Shown here in pieces: positions 21,401 through 31,202 of a stretch of DNA of 64,000 nucleotides. Each line of letters starts with the position of its first letter. The stretch's first letter is position 1. Origin of the DNA: an uncultured Anaeroplasmataceae bacterium (GTDB lineage: Bacteria; Bacillota_I; Bacilli_A; Acholeplasmatales; Anaeroplasmataceae); the NCBI GenBank assembly GCA_944325035.1, contig CALUYM010000005.1, positions 80,504 through 144,503 of the forward strand. The letters run 5' to 3'. A program made the position numbers and the translations under genes. Below the pieces are notes generated by a model that made no database searches, was not told where the DNA came from, and saw only the letters and a list, made by a program, of their open reading frames with translations.

Positions 21401-22628
21401 TAAAGGTATTGATTCTAACAACATTATTTTTTCTAAAGGTGAAAATATTAGCGATTTTAGACATAAATTTGACTTAGTTAAATCAAGATTAGCTAACAAT
21501 TTCCACCATGCTCATGATGCATATTTAAACGCAGTAGTCGGAAGTATTATCAACCAATATTTTAAAGTTAATTACTTCTTAAATAAAAGTAATAATTACG
21601 TTAGAATTGATAATGAAAAAAGAACTCTAAATCCAATTAAAATATTTGAAAAGGATAAGTGGCCTAAAGAAAACTCAATATGGAATAAATCGACTATGAT
21701 TGAAAAAATTAAACGAGATCTTTATAACAGATTTGATATAAACGAAACTTTCCGTTCCTATAATCCACAAACAATGTTTTCTAAGATTACAATTCTTCCA
21801 GCATCTAATGCTAATTCTATACCAGTAAAACAAGATGCTCGAGCAGACGTAACTAAGTATGGAGGAATTACCTCTAGCAGCTATTCTAGGTACGTTATCA
21901 TTAAAACATTAGATAATAAAAATAGGGAAAAAATCATTTTGGAAGCTATTCCTAAGACTAGTGTTCCTACATTTGATAACGAAGCAATTAATAGAATAGC
22001 TATTGAAAAATATCTTGCTAAAATATATTCTAATTTTGAGATTTTATATTTAAATGTAAAATCAAACGTAGTAGTTTGTGATGATAAGTTGAAATTTGTA
22101 ATTACTAGTAGATATGATGCTGATACCTATAGTATTAAGAATATTCAAGATAAATTCTTCAGTTATTTATCATTAGTTACAATCAAGAAAATAGAAAAGT
22201 ATGAATTAAATATTAATAAAAAAATTCCGATGCTGATTGATGATAATTATATTATAGTAGCTCCTGCTAAAAATGAAAATTGCCAGGAAATTAGACTTAC
22301 AAAAACTGATTTAGAGCAGTTGTTTGAAGAAATAATGAATCAATTTTCTAAAGATATTTATGCATTTATTCAAATTGCTAAAAATAAAGAAAAATTGATT
22401 ATGAAAATAAATACAATACAGGAATTATCGATTGAAAATTTCTTAAAATTAATTAGAAAGCTTTTATCTTTACTTAGAACAAATGAAAATAAACCAGTTG
22501 ATTTAACAATCATTGGATTGCCAAAGAACAGTTGCAAACTAACAATTAATAAAAAATTAAAACCTGGCATGAAGTTTGTTCATGAATCGGTGACTGGGTA
22601 TTACAAAAAGGTATTATTTGAGGTTTAG
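18486..22628 (+). pseudogene. cas9: cas9, type II-A, split by one in-frame TAG
   Basis: RNA-guided double-strand DNA nuclease. Start ATG 18486 follows AAAGGAG. Read through the TAG at 19659-19661 (codon 392), it is 1,380 codons, the normal II-A size. N-terminal piece: RuvC-I GLDIGTNSVGWA with Asp10, Arg-rich bridge helix KRRGYRSNRRRINRRKER, and start of the REC lobe. Second piece: rest of REC, RuvC-II YIECTRTNK (Glu787), HNH DIDHIFPQS (His874) with SINNR and NNNEKR, RuvC-III HHAHDAYLN (His1008, Asp1011), then the PAM-interacting region. All catalytic residues survive. After the TAG the frame stays open; a TTG at 19689 preceded by AAAAGG could restart translation weakly. Recently broken gene, sequence error, or split protein are the options. 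Confidence 0.93.
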
Positions 22629-22631
22629 TAA

Positions 22632-23495
22632 ATGGCATTCAGGACAATTGTTATTGGAAAAAGGTCGAAGCTTGAATGCTCACTTAACTACTTGATATGC
22701 CGAAAAGGGGACCAAGAAACAAAGGTTTTATTAGATGAAATAAACATTATGATAATTGATTCTTGTCAAGTATCTATTACATCAGCACTTTTGAGTGCTT
22801 GTATTGAAAAAAAGATTAAGGTAATTTTTACTGATTCGTCGCACCAACCGTGTGGCGAATTGGTTGGTTACCACAATAGTTTTTATAGTTATCGTAAACT
22901 GAAGGAACAAATGACTTTTGAAGAGTTTAATAAGGGACATCTTTGGGAAAGGATTGTAGTTGAAAAGATAGTCAACCAAGCTAAAAATTTAAAAGATTTA
23001 AAAAAGTATGAACAATTAATGGAATATGCAGATCAGGTTGAATTTGATGATTCAACAAATAGAGAGGGTCATGCCGCAAAAGTTTATTTTAATTCATTAT
23101 TTGGCAATGATTTCAATAGAAGAACAGATTGCAGTATAAATAAATTTTTAAATTATGGTTATTCAATTATGATGTCATCTATTAGTAAAGAAATTTCAAG
23201 TTGTGGATATTTAACAGAATTAGGAATTCACCATATTGGAGAGTCGAACTCTTTTAATTTATCGTGTGATTTTGTAGAGCCATTGAGACCGCTAGTTGAT
23301 TATCAAGTTATAAATGGTAAAGTTAATGAGAATAATTACAAAATCGTCTTTCTAGAATTATTAAATAAAAATGTAATTTATAATGAAAGAAATGTTATTT
23401 TAGCTAACGCAATTCATCTTTATGTAGAGGATTTATTTAATTATTTAAAAAGCGGAAATGAGGAAAAGATAAAGTTTATTAAATATGAGTTATAG
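22632..23495 (+). CDS. cas1: Cas1 spacer-integration nuclease
   Basis: Integrase subunit that, with Cas2, inserts new spacers at the leader end. 287 residues, typical for type II. Starts MAFRTIVIGKRSKLE; putative metal ligands are Glu145 in NREGHAAKVYF, His200/201 in GIHHIGESN, and the acidic residues of SCDFVEPLRP. Starts 3 bp after the cas9 stop and overlaps cas2 by 11 bases. No lesion is seen. Confidence 0.96.
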   Translation: MAFRTIVIGKRSKLECSLNYLICRKGDQETKVLLDEINIMIIDSCQVSITSALLSACIEKKIKVIFTDSSHQPCGELVGYHNSFYSYRKLKEQMTFEEFNKGHLWERIVVEKIVNQAKNLKDLKKYEQLMEYADQVEFDDSTNREGHAAKVYFNSLFGNDFNRRTDCSINKFLNYGYSIMMSSISKEISSCGYLTELGIHHIGESNSFNLSCDFVEPLRPLVDYQVINGKVNENNYKIVFLELLNKNVIYNERNVILANAIHLYVEDLFNYLKSGNEEKIKFIKYEL

Positions 23496-23805
23496 ATTTA
23501 TGAGGACAATACTATTTTTTGATTTACCATCTGTTACTAAAGTCGATAAAAAAATTTATCGAAAATTTGTAAAGGCATTAAAAGAACGAGGTTTTTATAT
23601 GTTACAGGAATCGGTATATGTAAAAATGAGTCTCGATTTAAGACATGCTGAAGCTACGGTAAATTCTTTGAAAGAATTTCTTCCATCAAAAGGGAGTGTT
23701 ATTTCGCTCATAATAACGGAAAAACAGTTTGCATCAATGAATATTATGATGGGATGTTTTGAAAGTGAAGTACTATCAACCGACGAGAGGTTGGTTATAT
23801 TATGA
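23485..23805 (+). CDS. cas2: Cas2
   Basis: 106-residue ferredoxin-fold protein that scaffolds the Cas1-Cas2 integrase. MSYRFMRTILFFDLPSVTK and the later RGFYMLQESVYVKM are the standard type II Cas2 features. ATG 23485 lies inside the cas1 end; a later ATG at 23500 would remove the conserved MSYRFM opening. Overlaps csn2 by 4 bases (ATGA). Confidence 0.95.
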   Translation: MSYRFMRTILFFDLPSVTKVDKKIYRKFVKALKERGFYMLQESVYVKMSLDLRHAEATVNSLKEFLPSKGSVISLIITEKQFASMNIMMGCFESEVLSTDERLVIL

Positions 23806-24440
23806 GATTATTATTTTTAAAAGAAGTTAATACAACTTTAGAGTTGAAAAATGAAATACAGATAATTAGAGTTGAAGATGTAGAATTATATAGAAAATAC
23901 TGTTTTAAGTTATATGAATCATTAACATTTAGCATAGATGATTTCATATATGATCTAGATAAGTATGGATTGATTATTCATAATCCGATTGATATTTCTT
24001 TAAATGAAAAAAGATTTGTTACAACTTTATATAAAGCTTTCGAATCGGTTCTAGATGATGAATGCCGTAATTATTTAGCTCAAATTGAAAGCTCAACTTT
24101 GAATTTATTAGAATTATTGGCATATAAAACCGGATTTGAAATTTGTTATTCTGAATGTGTAGATTTTACGAAGTTAATGTCAGCATTTAACATGGAATTT
24201 GAAAGCATTGAATCATCAAATTATGCTACATTGTTGATTAGATACTGTAAGTTAGTAAAAGAACTTTTTAAAGTTAAGTGTATTTTTTCATTTGGCATAT
24301 CATCATTACTAACTAAAGATGAGGTTTTAGAATTAAATTATGTTTTAAAACAGTTAGATTTAGATATTATTGATATAATTTTTTCGAAAAAATCTGAAAT
24401 TAATACTACCATTATTGATTCTGATTGGTGTATACTATAA
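23802..24440 (+). CDS. csn2: Csn2, subtype II-A adaptation protein
   Basis: 212 residues, the size of the short Csn2 group. The family forms a calcium-dependent tetrameric ring that slides on DNA ends and is needed for spacer acquisition. Recognised by position directly after cas2, length and the pattern FKLYESLTFSIDDFIYDLDKYG, LLELLAYKTGFEICY, LLIRYCKLVKELF and a C-terminal strand LDLDIIDIIFS. Csn2 is the marker that makes this a subtype II-A locus. Intact, ending 99 bp before the array. Confidence 0.9.
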   Translation: MRLLFLKEVNTTLELKNEIQIIRVEDVELYRKYCFKLYESLTFSIDDFIYDLDKYGLIIHNPIDISLNEKRFVTTLYKAFESVLDDECRNYLAQIESSTLNLLELLAYKTGFEICYSECVDFTKLMSAFNMEFESIESSNYATLLIRYCKLVKELFKVKCIFSFGISSLLTKDEVLELNYVLKQLDLDIIDIIFSKKSEINTTIIDSDWCIL

Positions 24441-24539
24441 TCATATAAATCTTGGCTGTATTATTGGTATAGAGTTAAGTTTATATGCTTGATGTTATCA
24501 TTTTAACTGTAATAATATGCCTAGCCAACTAAATTTGAG
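24441..24539 (+). promoter_or_regulatory. CRISPR leader with probable pre-crRNA promoter
   Basis: AT-rich 99 bp between csn2 and repeat 1. TTGATG (24489-24494), 18 bp, TAATAT (24513-24518) could start transcription a few bases before the first repeat. The last leader bases ATTTGAG adjoin repeat 1 and should be the Cas1/Csn2 integration signal. Polarity is set by the degenerate repeat at the far end. Confidence 0.5.
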
Positions 24540-27500
24540 GTTTGCTAGGTATGTTATTCAAAGTATAAAGTGAACTTATCACGAACAAGGAACATTCGAC
24601 AGCCGTTTGCTAGGTATGTTATTCAAAGTATAAAGTGAACTATAAGTGTTACAGTTAAATTCATCATTAGTTTGCTAGGTATGTTATTCAAAGTATAAAG
24701 TGAACTGAAGGTAAAAAGCACGGATTAAATAAGAGTGTTTGCTAGGTATGTTATTCAAAGTATAAAGTGAACTGCAAAAAAGCATTGTTATCCCCCTTTT
24801 GAGTTTGCTAGGTATGTTATTCAAAGTATAAAGTGAACTTTAAAGGACTTAGGAGTGGAGTTTATCTACGTTTGCTAGGTATGTTATTCAAAGTATAAAG
24901 TGAACTAAAAATGGTGTATTGATTAAGTATATCACGGTTTGCTAGGTATGTTATTCAAAGTATAAAGTGAACATCATCAAGTAAATTATATCGATAATAT
25001 ACGTTTGCTAGGTATGTTATTCAAAGTATAAAGTGAACATTTTCAAAGAACATGAGGCTTTTGTTGTTGTTTGCTAGGTATGTTATTCAAAGTATAAAGT
25101 GAACGAAAATAATGAGGTTAAAGACCAAGAAGAAGTTTGCTAGGTATGTTATTCAAAGTATAAAGTGAACTGTTAGGGTTTTTAAAATTAAAATCGACCG
25201 TTTGCTAGGTATGTTATTCAAAGTATAAAGTGAACGCTAGGTCTTGATAAAACCAGCTGTTAAAAGTTTGCTAGGTATGTTATTCAAAGTATAAAGTGAA
25301 CTAAGATCAGGAAACTTAGCTTGAAGCAGTGTTTGCTAGGTATGTTATTCAAAGTATAAAGTGAACCTTGTAAACAAAGAAATGACGATGAAGTTAGTTT
25401 GCTAGGTATGTTATTCAAAGTATAAAGTGAACTAAATAAAAAAAGGACAAGCCCTTAAGACCGTTTGCTAGGTATGTTATTCAAAGTATAAAGTGAACTT
25501 ACAAGTATTGGCAAAGGGCTTATGACGGTGTTTGCTAGGTATGTTATTCAAAGTATAAAGTGAACTGGTACTTATGGAATATGCAAAGATAAATATGTTT
25601 GCTAGGTATGTTATTCAAAGTATAAAGTGAACACGTCATATTTATTAAAATATGCCCTAATAGTTTGCTAGGTATGTTATTCAAAGTATAAAGTGAACTA
25701 GCGGTTTTCGTTTAGCGGTCTAGCAAACGTTTGCTAGGTATGTTATTCAAAGTATAAAGTGAACCTTGAAAAAAACTTATCAAAATACAACGTAGTTTGC
25801 TAGGTATGTTATTCAAAGTATAAAGTGAACTTCAAAGACCTTAACAAAAAATTGACATAGGTTTGCTAGGTATGTTATTCAAAGTATAAAGTGAACAAAG
25901 ATAATTCCTGTGATAGTTCACCATTCGTTTGCTAGGTATGTTATTCAAAGTATAAAGTGAACCGAATTAATGCTTGTATTGTATTCAACATGTTTGCTAG
26001 GTATGTTATTCAAAGTATAAAGTGAACATTAAAAATCAAGAAGTAAAAATTATGATGGTTTGCTAGGTATGTTATTCAAAGTATAAAGTGAACTATAAGT
26101 ACCTTCGTATTTATAATTAAAGTGTTTGCTAGGTATGTTATTCAAAGTATAAAGTGAACTGGGAAGTCAAAATCTTGGATATTATTAGATGTTTGCTAGG
26201 TATGTTATTCAAAGTATAAAGTGAACAGACTATCCTGATATGTATTATGGTTTGTGTTTGCTAGGTATGTTATTCAAAGTATAAAGTGAACGTCGCATAA
26301 TGCTCAACTATTGACGGAATAGTTTGCTAGGTATGTTATTCAAAGTATAAAGTGAACAATAGCTAAAATACAATCCATAGGCTTTTTGGTTTGCTAGGTA
26401 TGTTATTCAAAGTATAAAGTGAACTAATCATCTTTGTTATCAAATGATTTTGAAGTTTGCTAGGTATGTTATTCAAAGTATAAAGTGAACGTGTATAGTT
26501 TGTCCTTATTCCCTTTATTTTGTTTGCTAGGTATGTTATTCAAAGTATAAAGTGAACCCCACATATATTGAACTATGGCATCATAATGTTTGCTAGGTAT
26601 GTTATTCAAAGTATAAAGTGAACAAGAAGAACTGAATATATCTATTTCAATATGTTTGCTAGGTATGTTATTCAAAGTATAAAGTGAACAAAGAGGAACT
26701 GATATTATTAACGGTCATAGTTTGCTAGGTATGTTATTCAAAGTATAAAGTGAACTAACAATGTCAATGACATGTCAATGACAGTGTTTGCTAGGTATGT
26801 TATTCAAAGTATAAAGTGAACCAATATTCTTTAAGATAAGACAAATCACAAGTTTGCTAGGTATGTTATTCAAAGTATAAAGTGAACACTTTTAGAATCT
26901 TTCATTTCATCATTATTACGTTTGCTAGGTATGTTATTCAAAGTATAAAGTGAACCTTGATTCTGACGAACACTAATAGATTTAAGTTTGCTAGGTATGT
27001 TATTCAAAGTATAAAGTGAACTTTTATCTTTAATATCATCAAAATTTTTACGTTTGCTAGGTATGTTATTCAAAGTATAAAGTGAACTAAGCAATCAAAC
27101 ATATCATAACTTCTATGTTTGCTAGGTATGTTATTCAAAGTATAAAGTGAACTGCTACTCTAGAGCGTAAAGAAGCTACTGTGTTTGCTAGGTATGTTAT
27201 TCAAAGTATAAAGTGAACTCATGTAATGTTTAATTCCTTCGGATACTCGTTTGCTAGGTATGTTATTCAAAGTATAAAGTGAACAGGGGTGATATAAGAA
27301 GTACGCTTTTTTGGTAGTTTGCTAGGTATGTTATTCAAAGTATAAAGTGAACTTTAAACAACTTGCAAGAGTAGTTTTACCCGTTTGCTAGGTATGTTAT
27401 TCAAAGTATAAAGTGAACAGAGCTTTAAGTTCTTCATCAACAATGCGAGTTTGCTAGGTATGTTATTCAAAGTATAAAGTGAACCCATATAATATAATCA

Positions 27501-27684
27501 AGGGTGGGCGCAAGGTTTGCTAGGTATGTTATTCAAAGTATAAAGTGAACTCAGTGTGAAAACTCCAATAATAATTGACATGTTTGCTAGGTATGTTATT
27601 CAAAGTATAAAGTGAACTGAGCCCCAGCCTATGCCTGCGCCTGAACCCGTTTGCTAGGTATGTCATTCAAAATATGAAAATTTC
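24540..27684 (+). CRISPR. Type II-A CRISPR array, 48 repeats and 47 spacers
   Basis: 36-bp repeats (GTTTGCTAGGTATGTTATTC + AAAGTATAAAGTGAAC) start at 24540, 24605, 24670 and so on to 27582, as counted by eye; I saw no difference among these 47 copies. A 48th copy at 27649 is degenerate (GTCATTC, then AAAATATGAAAA), marking the old, leader-distal end. Spacers are 29-32 nt, mostly 30. No two looked alike. The repeat pairs with the minus-strand tracrRNA. The near-perfect repeats and large size indicate long and fairly recent acquisition. PAM cannot be derived without protospacers. Confidence 0.98.
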
Positions 27685-27746
27685 ATATTTCATTTTCAAC
27701 AAAAAGCTATTGATATTTTAGCTATTTACTTTAATTAAAGTTTTTC

Positions 27747-27775
27747 TTGAAAACAAATAAATATATTGTTATAAT
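27747..27775 (+). promoter_or_regulatory. Promoter of the small membrane protein gene
   Basis: TTGAAA, 17 bp, TATAAT; 23 bp before the ATG at 27799. Marks the end of CRISPR-related sequence. Confidence 0.7.
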
Positions 27776-27798
27776 TATAATTAATTTGAGGTATTCCT

Positions 27799-28035
27799 AT
27801 GGAAAAAATTACGAAACAAGATATTATAAACAATAAGCAAAATTGTATATTAATTCCAATGTATTCAATTATCCTTTCCATTGTATACGTTTCATGGGTA
27901 TATTATTCAATTCATTGGCTTTGGTTAGAAATTATATTACCATTTATTTTTGTAGGAACAGGATTATTTTTTACTTATAGCTCTACTTTAAAGAAAAAAC
28001 ATAGCTTAGAAAAAGAGACTAAAGATAAAAAATAA
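27799..28035 (+). CDS. Small two-segment membrane protein, unknown function
   Basis: 78 residues. Two hydrophobic segments (IPMYSIILSIVYVSWVYYS and LWLEIILPFIFVGTGLFFTY) joined by a short loop, then a charged Lys/Glu tail. The hairpin topology with both ends in the cytoplasm is inferred from the basic C-terminus. RBS TTGAGG and a clear promoter support it as a real gene. No family recognised. It follows the CRISPR array directly but nothing in it suggests a CRISPR role. Confidence 0.7.
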   Translation: MEKITKQDIINNKQNCILIPMYSIILSIVYVSWVYYSIHWLWLEIILPFIFVGTGLFFTYSSTLKKKHSLEKETKDKK

Positions 28036-28040
28036 AATCC

Positions 28041-28069
28041 TTTACTTTTTATAGGGTTTCTTGTATAAT
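28041..28069 (+). promoter_or_regulatory. Promoter of the AbiEi/DUF6088-like gene
   Basis: TTTACT, 17 bp, TATAAT just after the preceding stop; ATG follows 23 bp downstream with GAGGTG as RBS. Confidence 0.65.
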
Positions 28070-28092
28070 TCCATTCGTGAGGTGAAATTTTA

Positions 28093-28788
28093 ATGTATAC
28101 ACGAGACATTAAGCAATGGATTTTTTCTTTAAAAGAAGAAGAATTAATTCTTGTTAAACAAGCATACGAAAAGAATTTTACTGGAATGAAGGAAGCTACG
28201 TTTTATCAATTACTTGCACGTTTAAACGAAGAAAAAGTAATTGGAAAAATCGCCAAAGGTTTATATTTTAAACCTAAGAATAATGATGTTACAATTTTAC
28301 CAAGTTTTGAAAAATTACTTAACTTTTTCACAAATAAAAACAAGAATGGTATGATTGTTGGCGAAAAAATGTTAGAATCTTATGGAATTATTACTACTGA
28401 TTCTAACCAATATAAGGTTTATACAAATGTAATCGAAATTAAGACTAAGCGTTTTATCTCTAACTTAGTTATTGAAAATGTTGATGTAGATTACAAGAAT
28501 GATGTTGTGCGTAAAACAATTGAGGTTCTTGAATTAATTGAAATAATTGACAATTATCCTAATGCTAACATTGAGGCTTTAGAGAAAGTCTTAAAAGAAT
28601 TTAGCGAATTATTTAAAGAAGATATACTTTTCAAAGTTTTAATGGCTAAGACTTATAAAAAACGTAATATTGCAGCTTTAAAAATTATTCTAGATCACTA
28701 TAATGTGGCTAACAACCTATCAAGACAGTTAAATACAGCTTCTAAATATTCATTCCCTAAAAAGATTGAAGAAGCTTTAAAATTATAA
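28093..28788 (+). CDS. Winged-helix protein resembling AbiEi/DUF6088 antitoxins
   Basis: 231 residues. The N-terminal ~60 residues look like the winged-helix segment of type IV antitoxins: KEATFYQLLARLNEEKVIGKIAKGLYFKPK matches the pattern of a helix with A-x-x-R-L, a turn, then R/K-x-x-x-G-Y/F-Y/F. The middle contains GMIVGEKMLESYGI, as in the AbiEi family. No nucleotidyltransferase toxin gene (AbiEii) follows; the next gene is on the other strand. It could therefore be an orphan antitoxin or a transcription regulator. Family call is from pattern memory only. Confidence 0.55.
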   Translation: MYTRDIKQWIFSLKEEELILVKQAYEKNFTGMKEATFYQLLARLNEEKVIGKIAKGLYFKPKNNDVTILPSFEKLLNFFTNKNKNGMIVGEKMLESYGIITTDSNQYKVYTNVIEIKTKRFISNLVIENVDVDYKNDVVRKTIEVLELIEIIDNYPNANIEALEKVLKEFSELFKEDILFKVLMAKTYKKRNIAALKIILDHYNVANNLSRQLNTASKYSFPKKIEEALKL

Positions 28789-28790
28789 TA

Positions 28791-28843
28791 AAAAAAAGCT
28801 TAGAAACATCTGTAAAAATGCAGATTGAGTTCTAGCTTTTTTT
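28791..28843. terminator. Bidirectional terminator between convergent genes
   Basis: AAAAAAAGCT...TAGAA pairs with TTCTAGCTTTTTTT with one bulged base, plus an inner stem (CATCTG/CAGATTG). Serves both flanking genes. Confidence 0.75.
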
Positions 28844-28848
28844 ATTTT

Positions 28849-29361
28849 TTACTCATCTTGTTGCATTCGAAGACGACGAAAAGGATAACTTATTAAATTA
28901 CTTACAAAAATTAAAATTAAAAATTCCAAACTGTTTTTATTTGTATCTAGTTCAGGCGCAATAATATGATGTCTTTCGTTATATTTATTTATAAAATCAT
29001 TAAGAGATTTTCTATCAAAAGCAAGGGTGAATAGTTCAACTAAAATAATAGTAAAAACAATCTCCTGAGTATTGATTTCAAAATCCACGTTAAAATCATT
29101 TTCTGCTAGACTTGTAAAATAATTATATGTAACTGTTGAGATAGCTATTATTTCTAATCGATCTGCTGTTTCTGGTAAAGCGAAAATTACGAAAGCAGTA
29201 GCTACAGCTCCAAAATAAACTGAAATGTCAGATAGAATAACATCAGTTGTTAAAATATTATCATCAACTAAAGATACTATAATATCAGCAAAAAATTGCG
29301 ATATAACGGCAATACCAACAGTATTACCTAAGCGTACAATGTTATAGTGATTATTTTCCAT
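28849..29361 (-). CDS. Hypothetical membrane protein
   Basis: 170 residues, three or four hydrophobic segments (VGIAVISQFFADIIVSLV, VYFGAVATAFVIFALP, IVFTIILVELFTLAF, SLEFLILIFVSNLISYPF). An acidic stretch (ENDFNVDFEINTQE) lies before the third and a basic tail (RRLRMQQDE) ends the protein. No family recognised. It is transcribed divergently from pepF; the shared 93-bp gap contains the pepF promoter. Confidence 0.65.
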   Translation of the reverse strand: MENNHYNIVRLGNTVGIAVISQFFADIIVSLVDDNILTTDVILSDISVYFGAVATAFVIFALPETADRLEIIAISTVTYNYFTSLAENDFNVDFEINTQEIVFTIILVELFTLAFDRKSLNDFINKYNERHHIIAPELDTNKNSLEFLILIFVSNLISYPFRRLRMQQDE

Positions 29362-29403
29362 ACCGAATTATATGAGAAGTAATTGTTAAAAATTCATTTT
29401 ACT

Positions 29404-29432
29404 TAGTCATAAAAAAAGTTTTGTGTTATAAT
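29404..29432 (+). promoter_or_regulatory. Promoter of pepF
   Basis: TAGTCA, 17 bp, TATAAT, 23 bp before ATG 29455. Confidence 0.55.
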
Positions 29433-29454
29433 TACTAAAAGGATGGTGCTATCA

Positions 29455-31143
29455 ATGAAGTTTAATGAAATGAAATATGTGCGACCTGATTTTGATAAAA
29501 TAATCGAGTCATTAGAAAATCTTGCAGGTAGAATTAATCAAGCATCTAACGTAGATGAAATTGATTCATTATTTAAAGAGAGTCAACAAATTTCTATGGA
29601 ATTTGAAACTATGGCGACTCTTTGTTCTATTCGTAATAGTATTAATACTATCGATGAGTTTTACGAACAAGAACAAGCAATTTTTGATGAAAAAAGTGCA
29701 TTAGTTTCTAATGCATTAGCTAAAGTTAACAGAGCAATTATTGATTCAAAATATTTAATGGAACTTAAAAAAAGATATCCAGCACAATTATTTAATTTAA
29801 TGGAAACCAGTTTAAAATGTATTGATGAAAAAATTATTTCTGAATTAATAGAAGAGAGTAAATTAGTCACAGAATATTCAAAATTATTAGCTTCTGCTAA
29901 GATTGAATTTGATGGTAAAATTAATAATTTATCACAAATGACTGTCTATGCTAATAGCTTGGATAGAAGTATTCGTAAAGCTGCAGAACTTAAAAAAGTT
30001 GAATTTATGGAATCAATAGAAGAACGAGTTGACGAAATTTATTCAAAGCTAGTTTCAGTAAGAGATCGTATGGCTAAAAAGTTAGGATATGAAAATTATA
30101 TACCATTTGGATATTTACGCTTAAATCGTACAGATTACAATAGTGAAGATGTAGCCAAATATCGCAAACAAGTATTAGAAAATGTTGTACCAATGGCTCA
30201 AAAAATTATTGAATTGCAGTCTAAACGAATCGGTATTCCGGATTTTAAAGCTTACGATATCCCTCTATTTTATCCGGATGGAAATCCAACACCTAAAGGT
30301 GATAAAGATGTATTAGTAAAAAATGCTCAATTGATGTATCATGAATTATCAAAAGAAACAGGCGAGTTTTTTGATTTTATGATTGAAAATGAATTAATGG
30401 ATTTAGATACAAGAGCTAATAAACAAGGTGGAGGATATTGTACATTTATTAATAAATATAAATCACCATTTATCTTCTCAAATTTTAACGGAACTATGGG
30501 AGATGTTGATGTTTTAACTCATGAAGCAGGGCATGCATTTGAAGTTTATACGGCAGCTAAAAATATTCCATATTCTAACTTATATTGGCCTACTTTAGAA
30601 GCTTGTGAAATTCATTCAATGTCGATGGAGTTCTTTGCGCATCCATGGATGGATAAATTTTTTGGAATTGATGCTGAAAAATATCGCTATAAACATTTAG
30701 CAGAAGCCATTACTTTTATTCCATATGGTGTATCTGTTGATGAATTCCAACACTTTGTATATGAAAATCCAAATGCAACTATAGATGAACGCAAAGCTGC
30801 ATGGAGAGAAATTGAAAAGAAGTATACGCCAAATAAGGACTATGATGGTATTTCGTATTATGAACGAGGAAATTATTGGTGCCGTCAATCACATATTTTC
30901 TCTACTCCGTTTTACTATATTGATTATACATTAGCACAAGTTTGTGCTTTCCAATTTTTCTTGTTAGATAGACAAAATCATAGTGAAGCTTGGAAGAAGT
31001 ATGTAGACTTATGTAAACTAGGTGGTTCTTTATCTTTTACAAACTTATTAAAAGAAGTATCTCTAAAAAATCCATTTACAGAGGGAAGTTTAAAACCAAT
31101 AATGGATGATTTAGAAAAGGTGTTAGAGGAAGAACAAGTTTAA
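29455..31143 (+). CDS. pepF: M3 family oligoendopeptidase
   Basis: Cytoplasmic zinc metallopeptidase that trims short peptides. About 562 residues. The zinc site LTHEAGHAFE lies at about residue 357, followed by the third ligand region EACEIHSMSMEFF, and the substrate-binding segment QVCAFQFFLLDR near the C-terminus. ATG 29455 is chosen over ATG 29443 because GGATGGTG serves as RBS for it and related proteins start with the same KFNEMKYVRPD-type opening. Single gene flanked by its own promoter and terminator. Confidence 0.92.
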   Translation: MKFNEMKYVRPDFDKIIESLENLAGRINQASNVDEIDSLFKESQQISMEFETMATLCSIRNSINTIDEFYEQEQAIFDEKSALVSNALAKVNRAIIDSKYLMELKKRYPAQLFNLMETSLKCIDEKIISELIEESKLVTEYSKLLASAKIEFDGKINNLSQMTVYANSLDRSIRKAAELKKVEFMESIEERVDEIYSKLVSVRDRMAKKLGYENYIPFGYLRLNRTDYNSEDVAKYRKQVLENVVPMAQKIIELQSKRIGIPDFKAYDIPLFYPDGNPTPKGDKDVLVKNAQLMYHELSKETGEFFDFMIENELMDLDTRANKQGGGYCTFINKYKSPFIFSNFNGTMGDVDVLTHEAGHAFEVYTAAKNIPYSNLYWPTLEACEIHSMSMEFFAHPWMDKFFGIDAEKYRYKHLAEAITFIPYGVSVDEFQHFVYENPNATIDERKAAWREIEKKYTPNKDYDGISYYERGNYWCRQSHIFSTPFYYIDYTLAQVCAFQFFLLDRQNHSEAWKKYVDLCKLGGSLSFTNLLKEVSLKNPFTEGSLKPIMDDLEKVLEEEQV

Positions 31144-31150
31144 AGATGTA

Positions 31151-31180
31151 AGAAAGGGATTAATCTTCCCCTTTCTTTTT
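31151..31180 (+). terminator. Terminator of pepF
   Basis: AGAAAGGG and CCCTTTCT around a 9-10-nt loop, then TTTT, starting 7 bases after the stop. Confidence 0.85.
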
Positions 31181-31202
31181 CTATATTAAATTATTAAAAA
31201 CA

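Noticed and set aside
26469..27094. Two minus-strand reading frames with a repeated SLYTLNNIPSK motif
   Set aside because: They are translations of the CRISPR repeat in reverse; the repeated motif is the 36-bp repeat itself, not a protein.
24540..27648. Self-targeting spacers as the reason for cas9 loss
   Set aside because: Reading the 47 spacers against genes in the window by eye gave no match; a full-genome search is needed before claiming it.
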